From the NCBI GenBank assembly GCA_964058845.1, contig CAXKVR010000075.1, positions 1-57,382 of the forward strand: a stretch of DNA of 57,382 nucleotides, given 5' to 3'. Below the pieces are notes generated by a model. That model did no database searches. It had not been told where the DNA came from and was given only the letters and a program-made list of their open reading frames with translations. Below are positions 47,726 to 57,382 of the stretch, piece by piece. The translations under genes and the position numbers were made by a program. The stretch comes from Carex sylvatica. Lineage: Eukaryota; Streptophyta; Magnoliopsida; Poales; Cyperaceae. Within the stretch, counting starts at the first letter, position 1, and each line of letters opens with the position of its first letter.

Positions 47726-49185
47726 GGTCTAAACTAAAAAAACGTGCTTGCTGTGAAGACACAAACTACAAAGAAACAAACAAACAAAAAACATGCTGCT
47801 AGCTGTTGTTTGTTTTATTTTTTATTTTTTATTTTTTTAGTGATACTCCACATGCATATTGTTATATTATAAGTATGTGCATATTCTTAGCAGATTTTAA
47901 AATACGTTCAAATTTTTATTTTGTTATTTCTTAGATAAAAAAAGGTACATTAGATATTTAAATATCTGATTTTTATTTGCATTATGAATCCTTATTTATA
48001 TTAAAATAAAATATGAAATTAATTATGTTAAAAAATATAATTAATTAATTGTATATTAGTGGATTATTTGGATGTAATTTTGTCCTAACATAATTTTTTG
48101 ACAATTTTTTTTTATTAATTGTTTCTCTGTGCTAGCGCATGCGATCTGCGGAGATCCCAATGAAGGAAATGGAGAGAGAGAGGCTCAATTGGTTTTGGGC
48201 CTCACGGCCTGTCTAAGCCAACTCGCCACGGCCCCTAAAATCAGTAAGAATCATTTATTTTATAAAAGAAAAGCCTTGAATCAATAAGATGTTCTTTGTA
48301 TATTTATGAGTGATTTTATTTCAATTTAAATTTTAGGTGGTAATTTTATTTGTAATGTCAGGATGTATGATAATTTTATAAATATATATAGTAGGCCAGA
48401 TTCCTCTGTTGAGAAATAGGAAGTAAGAATTGACAGCGATGCAATGCATGGTCGACTCATATATATATATCCTCATAGTCAAAGCAGCGTACTTCTTTGA
48501 ACTGGAACGAGAAATAGAGCAAGAATACATTCATTCATCACTACAGCGGGAGCGACCCTACAACAAACTCAAAACGATTCATGAAACTTAACATAAATCT
48601 TAATAAATTTCGCAATAATTTACTTGTAAAAACTAACAGTGGAGGAGGTAAAAAATAAAGGAACAGAATCTTTTATCTAATGATGACTTCAGAATAAAAT
48701 ACATAAAGTGTTTGTAAACATAAACTACTGCCCATCTCGAGCTGGAGCTTATCATCGCTAAAACACAGTAGTTGTAGGTTTTATTCTGTAATTATAATAT
48801 TTTATTTTCTATCGATAAAGTGTTTATAACATTTCCGCCTTCTCGTCAAATTTACAAAGGGGCAACGGAGAGAGCGTTGAACTCTTTCTCCATCCCTTTA
48901 ATATCTTCTCTTGTTTTGTTACCAATTACCAAAGCCCCCTCGGCCACTGCTCGCCAAGCATTTCTCCACCTTTCATGATTTCATCCTCCCGCTGCTTTCC
49001 TTGCTCCCCATAATTCAATTAATTCAATTGGTTTATTATTGATTCTCATTCTGATTCTCTATTATCGTACTTACAGTACACTGAATCAGACTTCAAATTA
49101 CAATTGGAGCATTCTGGATTGGATTTGATTCGATTTGCCAAGCAAAGAATAGGATAGAATAGAATTATAAAATATATATGTATTG
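47726..49185. other. Region upstream of the glycosyltransferase gene
   Basis: AT-rich with no gene. A GC-richer patch at 48130-48240 (GGCCTCACGGCCTGTCTAAG) has no identified function. The last 300 bp, with CT-rich stretches such as AACTCTTTCTCCATCCC, are the probable promoter and 5' UTR of the gene at 49186. A three-codon upstream ATG (ATG TAT TGA, 49179-49187) overlaps the main start. Confidence 0.45.
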
Positions 49186-50686
49186 ATGATGATGATGAAG
49201 GTATGGCAATGGCACCTCTCTGCCGCTTCTTCCTCGACCTCCTTAGAAAAGCGTCAGCGCCACTGCACCTTAACCACCACTGTTTGCTTTCTGATTCTGG
49301 CCTTTTGCACCATGGTCACTTACTCCGCCTTATTCTCCGACCAGCTGCAGCTGCCCTGGACAAACCCCTGCACCCTCTCTCCCTCTGCTCTCTACAACCC
49401 CAATCAACTTTTGCTTAGCCCTGCATCACCCTCCTCCGACCCCACAGCCCTCTCCCACATAGTTTTTGCCATAGGCGGCTCTGCCGAGACATGGAACCGG
49501 AGATACGCCTACACTGAGCTCTGGTGGCGCCACAACCACACAAGAGGCCACGTCTGGCTGGACCAGGCACCAATAGGCACCTGGCATGACACTTGCCCGC
49601 CTTACAGGATATCTCGTGACATGTCTCATTACGGGATCCGGACATCAGCATCTCGAATTGCTTATGTCGTGGTAGAGGCCTACCAGCTGGTGTCATCGTC
49701 ACCAGAAAAGGAAAAAGTGCGGTGGTTTGTTATGGGGGATGATGACACACTGTTTTTTGTAGAGAATCTAATAGGGGTGCTGCAGAAGTATGACCACAAG
49801 CAGATGTACTATGTGGGGATGCCATCGGAGAGTGTTGAGCAAGATGTGATGCATAGCTACGGGATGGCATTCGGTGGAGGAGGCTTCGCCATCAGCTACC
49901 CGGCCGTAGCTGAGTTGGCCGGGGTCATGGACACCTGTCTTGAAAGGTATGCCTCCTTCTATGGCAGTGACAAGCGAATCCATTCATGTCTCGCCGAGCT
50001 CGGCATTCCCCTCACTCGCGAACCCGGCTTTCACCAGGTATATATGAATTCATTCATGCTACATGTACCATTATTGTCTCACCTATGTAGCTATTTGCAT
50101 ACATGGTTGTTATCATTACTCATTACTGATGCATGCATGCATAATTAGAAAAGAAGATGGCGCCTGGTGATTTTCAAGGAACAAACATCAACATATAATT
50201 AGTTTGATTTTCTTTTTTAAGTATATCTTTGAAATTGTGCAACATATTCTTAGCAGCAACATTAATACGATAATTAAGATCAATCGATGATATACATCAT
50301 GAAGAGACCACCATTAATTGAAGAGGTTGACTAATTGAGAAATAATATTAAAAATTAGATCCCAAATTTGCGGTCTCTCCAGGTTCAGAATTCAGATACT
50401 GCTTTCTGAATTCAAACTTTCCGCCGTGCCTCGTGGCACAAAATCCGCCGCGACTAGTGACCCAAATTTCGCGTGTAGCTGTTGTTGATGTTCAGATCCA
50501 ACTAATAAGGAGTCTTAGTGAAAAAATCGACTCATCTTGGTGAGAACTTTGCATTTGGTGTAGGCTTTCACTTTAGGCCCAATTAAGGCTTATATTCATA
50601 GTACACGACTAGGTTCGATTGTGCAAGCCTAATTAAGGCCTGTGGGGACGTATCAAAATCAATGCATTTTTTACATTTCAATTTTC

Positions 50687-50727
<41 letters not shown>

Positions 50728-52186
50728 AGTAAGTCTACCATACATTGCAATGCATAAGTATTTTTGTGTATTTGACTATAAATTACCGTATTCAAAGTCC
50801 AAATGACTGATCCAAATTGTTCATCTTGTTCTCCATATTAATATGTACTTGGAGACCAAATTTTACATTTTTTGAAATTTTTTATTATTTATTAAGCCAC
50901 TTTGAAATCGCTAATCCAACGGTTACAGTAAAATCAAAAGACACTGTTGGATTAGTGATTTTCAAAGTGGCTTAATAAATAGTAAAAAAATTTCAATAAA
51001 TGTAAAATTTGGTCTCCAAATACACATTAATATGAAGAACAAGATGAACAGTTTGAATCGGTCATTTGGACTTTGAATCCGGTGATTATAGTCCAATGCA
51101 CATTTTTACCTATGCATTGCCTTACTCTCTCTCTCTATATAGAGAGAGAGAAAGAGAGAGAGATTGGTTACTTTCATTTGAAATTGTTTACTTTTTCATC
51201 AAAGCATTTGAAAATTGTATAAACAATGAAAGATTTCAAATTTAATATATATATATATATTGGCTTGTTTTATTACATATATAAATAGAAACGAAATGAA
51301 TAAATAAACAATTGTAAGTAATTACATATAGAGTTTGGTTTGATTATCAATTGCAATTGCAGGTGGATGTGAGAGGAGAGATATATGGGATGCTGGCAGC
51401 CCACCCAATTGCGCCACTGGTATCGCTCCACCACCTGGATTACGTGAAACCCATCATCCCCAACAGGCCCGGCCGGCTGGAGTCGCTGCAGTCCCTGTTC
51501 TCTGCATACCAAGTCGACCCGGCTCGGATCCTACAGCAGACCTTCTGCTATGATGGGGGTGCAGGGGTGGTGCTATCAGTGTCAGTATCGTGGGGTTACA
51601 CAGTTCAGGTTTACCCCAGTGTGCGGCACCCACATGAGCTGGAGACCCCCCTGCAGACCTTCAAGACGTGGCGCTCCTCCAGTAACGGGCCCTTCATCTT
51701 CAAGACTCGTCCGTCTGGAGACCCCTGCGACCGCCCTTTCATCTACTTTTTCGACCGGGTGCTGCACAACCGGACAGATACCTCCCTCACCCAGTACACC
51801 AGTGACAGCACCAATACTCATCATACTCAGGCTCAAGGGGATGCTAAGGCCAAGGCCATGTGCAACAACAACGGCTTCTCTGTGGCCTCTCGCATTGGCA
51901 TGGTCAGGGTTCTTGCACCAAAGATGGATCCTTTCTTGTGGAAACAGGTGCCTATAGCTACTTAAGCACCTAAATTTAACATACCAGCTATCAATTTAAA
52001 CTAATTGCCAAATTGACAATTGAATTGTAATGTAAATTTAATAATTTGATTCATATATAATGATAGGCTCCGCGGAGGCATTGCTGTACGGCTAGAAGAA
52101 CAAAATGGGGGAGGATGTTGGAGGTGCAAATCAAGTACTGCAGTCCCGGCGAGTCTGCAATGCTCCCTATAATTTCAAAATTTTAG
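49186..52186 (+). CDS. DUF604 / Fringe-related glycosyltransferase (GT31-like), three exons
   Basis: Exons 49186-50037, 51363-51947 and 52067-52186 (TAG at 52184), with GT-AG introns in phase 0, give a 518-residue protein, normal for this plant family. It is a type II membrane protein: short cytosolic tail, membrane anchor at about residues 29-49, then a lumenal domain. HIVFAIGGSAETWNRR opens the Fringe-like fold. RWFVMGDDDTLFF carries the metal-binding DDD (185-187). GMAFGGGGFAISYP (226-239) and YGSDKRIHSCLAELGIPLT (259-277) are the sugar-nucleotide and acceptor regions typical of GT31-like enzymes. Exon 2 holds the DUF604 part (HHLDYVKPI, YDGG, SVSWGYTVQVYP). The end is APRRHCC plus a C-terminal MLEVQIKYCSPGES block typical of the family. 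It likely transfers a hexose in the Golgi; the acceptor is unknown. The start is the first of four consecutive ATGs. Intron 1 (1.3 kb) hosts a MITE. Confident on family, not on substrate. Confidence 0.95.
50692..50722. repeat. (AT)n microsatellite
   Basis: About fifteen uninterrupted AT units directly left of the intronic MITE. Confidence 0.95.
50727..51128. mobile_element. MITE in intron 1 of the glycosyltransferase gene
   Basis: Nearly the whole block is one inverted repeat. GAGTAAG and TGCAATGCATAAGTA on the left pair with TACCTATGCATTGCCTTACT on the right. The inner arms hold TGTTCATCTTGTTCTCCATA, TTGGAGACCAAATTTTACAT and TTATTAAGCCACTTTGAAAT. It is flanked by (AT)n on the left and a TCTCTCTATATAGAGAGAG stretch on the right. 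Relatives: 12745-12900 (half), 45750-45965 (worn), 54921-55360. Confidence 0.8.
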
Positions 52187-52423
52187 TTATGTATATAGAA
52201 ATTTAGTTGATTTTTTTTTAAAACTTGTTATATGTAATTTTGAGTTTTCAAGGGTTATACATGAAATTGCTCCTTTTAAAAAAATTCAAAACTTAGCCAA
52301 ACAATCAAGTTTCATGCAATTAAAGTATATATAAATCAAGTTTCGTTTCAAAGCAGATTGGATGGTCCAGAACTAAACTCAAATTTTGAGTCACCTTAGG
52401 TGATATGAAGTTCTCCTGAATTC
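52187..52423 (+). other. Downstream region / 3' UTR of the glycosyltransferase gene
   Basis: AT-rich 3' flank after the TAG stop. No distinct poly(A) signal could be fixed. Confidence 0.4.
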
Positions 52424-52884
52424 ATATCACGGGTTCTTTTAATATTCGCGCGTATTCTGATTGGGCGGTGTGGATCTAAACAGAAATATTTTGTTACCTC
52501 AGAGGATATGTTCTTCCACAATAGCTACGGGGGTTACCGCTCTGGATTTTTCTGACATAGTTGATTTACACATTATATATTTGGGCTCTATTCACTTTGG
52601 CATGTTGAAACAGTAATATAAACACATTTTATAAACAATCTGAAGGCACAAATTTCGTTTATTTTTCTCGTTTTCCCCCCTCAGTAATGTACATCTCCTT
52701 GGAATTTTGATGTTTGTGTGTGTGCATTTGTCGATAATATTGTTCATTAATGTCCTCTGAACAGTTTCTTGAACTTGTGTAATTATAGGATTTGTATTGC
52801 TCTTGCTGCATTGTTTGTTTGTATAATAATGTTTGCATAGAGTAATTTTAAGAGAAAAAAAAAAAAATTGATTTTCGCTGATGA
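52424..52884. repeat. Dispersed duplication, copy 2 (partner 39546-40053)
   Basis: Same strand and order of blocks as the partner at 39.5 kb, starting at ATCACGGGTTCTTTTAATAT and ending in TTGATTTTCGCTGATG. It lies about 240 bp after the glycosyltransferase stop codon, so the block could have originated as that gene's 3' flank. Confidence 0.9.
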
Positions 52885-54449
52885 GCTAAGGAGAAAAATT
52901 ATACATTATTTTTACCTTTTACGAGTTATCTTTTTTTCTTGCCTTGTAAAATTTATTAAACAGGTGCTCTTAAAACTTAGTTAATTAATTCTTCGATCAT
53001 TTTTTAGTAAGATTCAAGTGAATAAAGTAGCACCTATTTAATAAACTTTTACAAAACTGTTTTACAAAACTTAAGAATTGGTTTGAAAAAGAGGAAAGAA
53101 ATAAGATAAAAACATTAGAGTACGACTAAATTAAAAAATATAAAAAAAATGAAAAGATTGCTTAGTTTAATAAGCTTAAATATATATTAACATCACTCAT
53201 AATTAATAACACAGCTATTTTTTGTTGTTATCATTGAAAAAAAAAACTGTTATCTATTACTGTTAACGACTATGAAGCAGGAAGGGTGTAAACAGATCCG
53301 ATATTATTCGATTTTATCTGGATCTAAATACAGAAAATAATGAATTTTAATATTTGGATGCAGATATTATCAGATTTGGACATGAATACAGATACAATTC
53401 AGTTTTAATTGAATATCAAATTAGATACGGATTCAGATAATTATCCATACCTAAACATTTCACTTGATCGGATATCAGAATTTGGAGAAAAGTATCACTG
53501 AGGCCGTCTGATGCGTTTTAAGTTCCCTGACCCTGCTCTGAGATTTGTGTGCACAAATTTTGACCTGCTCTGCTCTCCCGAAATTGAGTTACTTATATTT
53601 ATGGGCCAAAACAAGGCCCAGTCAAAATAAAAACAGTGCGACATCTCAAACACAAGGCATTCAAAGCTTTCGACTTACAGTTTTCTATTTTTTTTTTTTT
53701 TTTGAAGTGGTTTTGTGTGATTGCGGGAATGAAATCTGCTGTGATCTGAATTTGATGAACAGTATTCTGAAATTCCTGCTTTTTCAAATCTAACCGTTCA
53801 ACTTTTTATGTGCACGTATCTTCAAATAGATAGTTTTTCTGTGCACACATCTCAAAATAAATCAACAGTTGAATTTGAAAAAACATTTCAGAAAATTTAA
53901 ATAACAGCAGATTTTTTTCCGTCATTTTGATTTAGATTTAAATACTCTTCATCTATATATTTCTCAGCCTTCTAGATTTTGATTTCTTCGTCTATCTTCT
54001 TGTCTCCGTTCTCTAATTAAATAATTATATATTATTTTCCTTTTTTGCATGTAAGGCCGACTATTTATCACATTTGGCAACCTGATCTATATTTCTTGAA
54101 TCCAGATTTATTAAGAAAATGACATCCAATGGTACCGTAAGATAAGAGGCATATTTCTTCTAAATAAAACAAACTGTGGCGAGTCCATTAATAAATGATT
54201 GCAACTGATAGCAATATTTTTCAAAATTAGGACAACAAAAAATGTAGCAAGTACTGTACAAACTACGTACAGTGCCGGATTTCTAAAAAAATATATCTAT
54301 AATATATAGATTGGAGCTGCTATATTATTCATTTGAAGTTTAATTATTATTTACGTTGTTTACATTCTTATTTAATTTTGTTTGTTTTCTGTTCACATTA
54401 AATACTTATGTCAGAAATTTGAGGGAGTTTTTTGGAAAAAAAATTTTAA
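52885..54449. other. Intergenic DNA, degenerate repeat only
   Basis: No gene recognised. 53285-53460 is a GGATCTAAATACAG/AGATACGGATTCAG repeat related to those at 40.4 and 46.6 kb. The open frames at 53545 and 53599 lie on opposite strands of the same bases across a run of 19 T and are not credible. Confidence 0.5.
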
Positions 54450-54545
54450 GAGGGTTCAAATGCCTTCATTTTAAAAAACTTTAATAATTAAAAACTTGAA
54501 ACTTAAAAGTCAAAACAAAACCATTGAATATGATCTACATTATTT
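54450..54545. mobile_element. Half copy of the GAGGAGGG MITE family
   Basis: AGAGGGTTCAAATGCCTTCA, AAAAACTTTAATAATTAAAA and AAAGTCAAAACAAAACCATT match one arm of the element at 3791. The second arm is missing; a coding-like stretch follows instead. Confidence 0.65.
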
Positions 54546-54557
54546 CATCTATGCATC

Positions 54558-54735
54558 ATGGAGCTTGATGGTAATTTGTTCGATGAACATGACAGTAGCA
54601 ATGAAAAGATGTTTGATGCATGGTGAGAAGCAATCAGAAGGTGGATATTTTTCATGGCCAAGGGCGATGGACACTCTTCTTCTCAAAAATTTGCGAGAGA
54701 AAAAGATAAAAGGTTTGAAAAGAATTCAATTTATT
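54558..54735 (+). pseudogene. Coding-like fragment of unknown origin
   Basis: The frame from ATG 54558 reads MELDGNLFDEHDSSNEKMF and DAW, then a TGA (54624-54626), then EAIRRWIFFMAKGDGHSSS and QKFAREKDKRFEKN. The acidic, mixed composition is unlike the surrounding AT-rich DNA, and the frame stays open for 57 codons apart from that one stop. I do not recognise a family. It directly follows the half MITE, so it may be a captured gene piece or part of a longer element. Confidence 0.3.
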
Positions 54736-54920
54736 TTTATTTTTATTCCGATCACCAAAATTCAATTGAAATTCTATCTCTATTGAACTCTATTGAATTG
54801 AAATGAATTGAACTCTATTGAGTGGAGTTTCCGATCAGACCCTAAGTGTCGTGTCCAGATTCGAATTCATTTATTTATTTATTTGAATATTCATATCATA
54901 GTGTCCAAATGCAAAAATAT

Positions 54921-55360
54921 ATAGAGAGAGATAGTGACTAATATGTTTTCGGTAGCATATGGACCGAAGTGCTATCGATTCAAATTTAAAAAGTCGATAT
55001 GAACTGTTAATCTTGTTCTCCATATTAATATGTGCTCGGAGACCAAATTTTACATTTTTCTGAATTTTTTTACTATTTATTAAGCCATTTTGAAAATCGC
55101 TGATCCAACGGTGCCTTTTGATTTTACTGTTTTGTTAAGCCACCCTTGGATCAACGATTTTTAAAGTGGCTTAATAAATAGTAAAAAAAATCAGAAAAAT
55201 ATAAAATTTGGTCTCTAAGCACATTTCAATATAGAGATCACATCTAACAGTGCAGATCGTCTTTTTGAATTTTGAAAATGAAAAAATAACTTATAAGCAT
55301 ATACCCTCATATGCTTATGTAAGTAAAGTAGCCAACCTCTATATATATAGAGAGAGCGAG
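54921..55360. mobile_element. MITE of the TTGGAGACCAAATTTTAC family, complete
   Basis: Arms include TTGTTCTCCATATTAATATG, GGAGACCAAATTTTACATTT and TATTAAGCCATTTTGAAAAT on the left, with the inverted counterparts at 55140-55260. Outside each end lies a TATATAGAGAGAG stretch. The half copy at 12745-12900 belongs to the paralogous inverted arm. Confidence 0.75.
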
Positions 55361-56695
55361 GGAGGGGGGGGGGGGGGGGGGAGGGGTTGGCTTCTCTACT
55401 TCCATGATAAAATAAGACTGATTGATTCAAGTGAAAAAATTCAGTGGTAAGAGACATATGGCAAGTATGTAATGAGCGGGATGATGGACATAAAACTTCA
55501 TTTATGGAAACCAAATTAGACTTTATGTCAAGGATAATTACCTCAAGTTTGACTTTAAAGTGAGAGTTACAAGGTGGTCCCCTGCTGAGGTAGTGAAAGA
55601 GACACCGCAATCAGCCATTACAATCTCGAATTTTTCATTCGTATTTTAATTACGATGGTGCAAATTGAAATGTGTACTTAATTTGGTTGGAAGAGAGAAA
55701 AGACCTTACATTATTTTTCATCCTTTTGAATCTTGAAATAAAAGGTAATTGAGAACTAAAGAGGATGAATTAAAAGCAATGAGTATAAGAGCTGCGTATT
55801 TTTCATTTGTGGTTTTCCAATTTTGCGCCTCTGGCTAGAGCGAAAGAGTCAAGATCAGATCTTATGAAGTAACTCAAATATTGAGTTTATAATTTATATC
55901 CTGACCCTTCTGTTCCACAGGATTTTCTGCCATATTAGAATTTGGTTAATCCAGTATGAGATGAAATGTACGAGTCTCTTAATTAATATTCGTGTCAAAG
56001 CAGATCAAACATTCCGAATTTAAACTCAAAATTTGAAACTAATTCAGAGTGAAATGGGGACTTTTATTTGGAAGAGTGAAAAGACCTTACATTAATTGTT
56101 TCCAAATATGCTAAAAAGTAGGTAAAACTAATTAACTAATTTAAATGGGCCTCAACTATAGAAACAAACCATGGGCCCCGAGTTATGCCTCCGAGCCTAG
56201 CTTTAACGGAACGTTCATTTTTTCTTTAAGAATTTAAATCTGTTGCAGTGTGTAACTAAACCGTTGCGTTGACAATTACTGTGACTGTATTTTTTTATTT
56301 TTTTCTTTTACTTTCTCAAGTAATATTTATATCAACGACATGTTCGGACTATAATAAAATATCTAAGTAATAGAAGGAATATGTTGGAAAATATGTGGGA
56401 CAAAGAGGGTGTCCTAAAGGAAAGAGCATTGTTTTGCGATCATGTTTTACGACATTAATTTGTCATCAGGTAAAATAAAAGTTAGGAACAAATTGAACCA
56501 TATGTGCTTACATATATGGTTAATTATTCAGTTATCAGCCAGATGACCATAAGTACGAACTTATCATATCAAATATATGTGCAGCACAAATTATATATAA
56601 ATATAATATGTGCAGCACAAATTATAAATTATGACACGATATTATATTTGATCAATATGATATGGCATGTATTAACTACTAATCATGATGAAACG
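55130..56695. repeat. Inverted duplication arm (partner 11535-12900)
   Basis: Reverse complement of copy A's right flank. Contains about 310 bp (roughly 55953-56265) missing from the partner, including AACTATAGAAACAAACCATG, GGCCCCGAGTTATGCC and a second GAAAAGACCTTACATTAATT motif. The 131-codon minus-strand frame at 55215 lies in this repeat and is not preserved in the partner. Confidence 0.88.
55364..55381 (+). repeat. Run of 18 G
   Basis: Uninterrupted poly-G, with further G-rich bases on both sides, next to a TATATAGAGAG stretch. It is absent from the paralogous site near 12660, which has an ordinary CTCTCTC run. It could form G-quadruplex structures. Confidence 0.95.
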
Positions 56696-57382
56696 GTATA
56701 TGCATATTATACCGTTTTATTTTATTTTGTATGTTTGCATTGTTTTTGTCGACAAATTAATATTAATTAACATAAATTTTGTAAGCAGCTGTACTTTGAG
56801 CTCTCAAAAAGTATATAAATATTAATTTTGTAAGCGGGACTTGGACAGACCAAACAATGGTATGAATTTGACATTTCAATTCACTATGTAGTTCAAGTAT
56901 CATTGATAGTTATTGATATTGAGTTTGTGTAATAAAAGCATGTTTAGTTTTTAATGCAGCTTTGGAAGCATCTACTGAAGAAGTCGCTTGGCTGGAAAGT
57001 AACATACTTGTCGTCCCAACTAAAATGAACTCTCTCGGTGAAGTAAAAGTAAAAGTAAATTGAACTGGTATGCAAATTAAATATTACATTTCATTGGGTA
57101 GTTTTTGACATGAATTATGTGGTTGGTTGAATAATGACTTGAAATAGCTATTAGATATCTTTTAAGTCTATTTATAATTATCCGATTCAGCTTGATTGTC
57201 GCAATCTGTAATGAAACTTCAAAATTTATATGTCCTTAACCAGTACTTTACATGATTGAAAATTGGAAAAAATAATCAATGTGGTAATTAATGTTTTGAC
57301 AATCCTGCTCGAGCACTATAGTGACAATTACATATATATATGTTTATAAATTACAAACTTGTAGACTTTTAGCCGAGAGATA
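56696..57382. other. Intergenic DNA, nothing recognised
   Basis: AT-rich. A weak exon-like stretch after TTTTTAATGCAG (56960) reads only 22 codons before a stop; not supported as a gene. Confidence 0.5.

Noticed and set aside
49415..49983. Antisense ORFs within glycosyltransferase exon 1
   Set aside because: Shadows of a GC-richer coding exon; the plus strand encodes a recognisable family.
51550..51957. 135-codon plus-frame ORF overlapping exon 2
   Set aside because: Out of frame with the DUF604 protein and without family features.
55215..55610. 131-codon minus-strand ORF
   Set aside because: It spans a MITE end, the G run and the inverted duplication, and is not kept open in the paralogous arm.

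Overview
The window looks like nuclear DNA of a flowering plant, most likely a eudicot. It is strongly AT-rich, its recognisable genes have GT-AG introns and plant-only architectures (a DUF604/Fringe-related glycosyltransferase and a Kunitz-type inhibitor relic), and it is full of MITEs, foldback elements and LTR remnants. I see no bacterial, organellar or viral gene organisation. The species cannot be named from what is visible.

Layout. 1-7.5 kb: intergenic DNA with foldback/MITE elements, including one with clear 7-bp target duplications (3791-4187). 7.5-11.5 kb: copy A of a segmental duplication, interrupted by a 1.57-kb PIF/Harbinger-like element with an almost pure A/T core. 11.5-12.9 kb: one arm of an inverted duplication whose partner lies at 55.1-56.7 kb. 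14.7-16.4 kb: a duplicated promoter-like segment with site II (TGGGCC) and telo-box-like motifs. 16.4-30.6 kb: the most remarkable part, a 14-kb locus with a TATA box, a first exon with a consensus donor, about eight tandem units of 1.2-2.2 kb that repeat exon-like cassettes and an 80-bp hairpin, and a terminal exon with a plant-like 3' end. No long reading frame runs through it, so I treat it as a candidate long non-coding RNA or decayed gene. 31-31.8 kb: a possible small minus-strand gene start. 33.4-37.3 kb: copy B of the segmental duplication, interrupted by a 1.9-kb solo LTR. 37.6-39.1 kb: MITEs. 41.2-42.05 kb: a Kunitz inhibitor pseudogene with two stop codons and a 218-bp tandem duplication of its 3' end. 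42.3-44.6 kb: an LTR-like fragment and a Mutator-like foldback element. 46.7-47.7 kb: a MITE and a large hairpin. 49.2-52.2 kb: the only clearly intact protein gene, a three-exon DUF604 (GT31-like) Golgi glycosyltransferase on the plus strand. 52.4-57.4 kb: a dispersed duplicate of 39.5-40.05 kb, MITEs and the inverted-duplication partner.

The genes do not form a pathway. The main biology is structural: repeated duplication of whole segments, of a promoter, of exon cassettes and of gene ends, with transposons dating the order of events. The best candidate for something undescribed is the 16.4-30.6 kb array. Each unit carries the same hairpin stem, but the loop sequence is in one orientation in the first five units and inverted in the last three.
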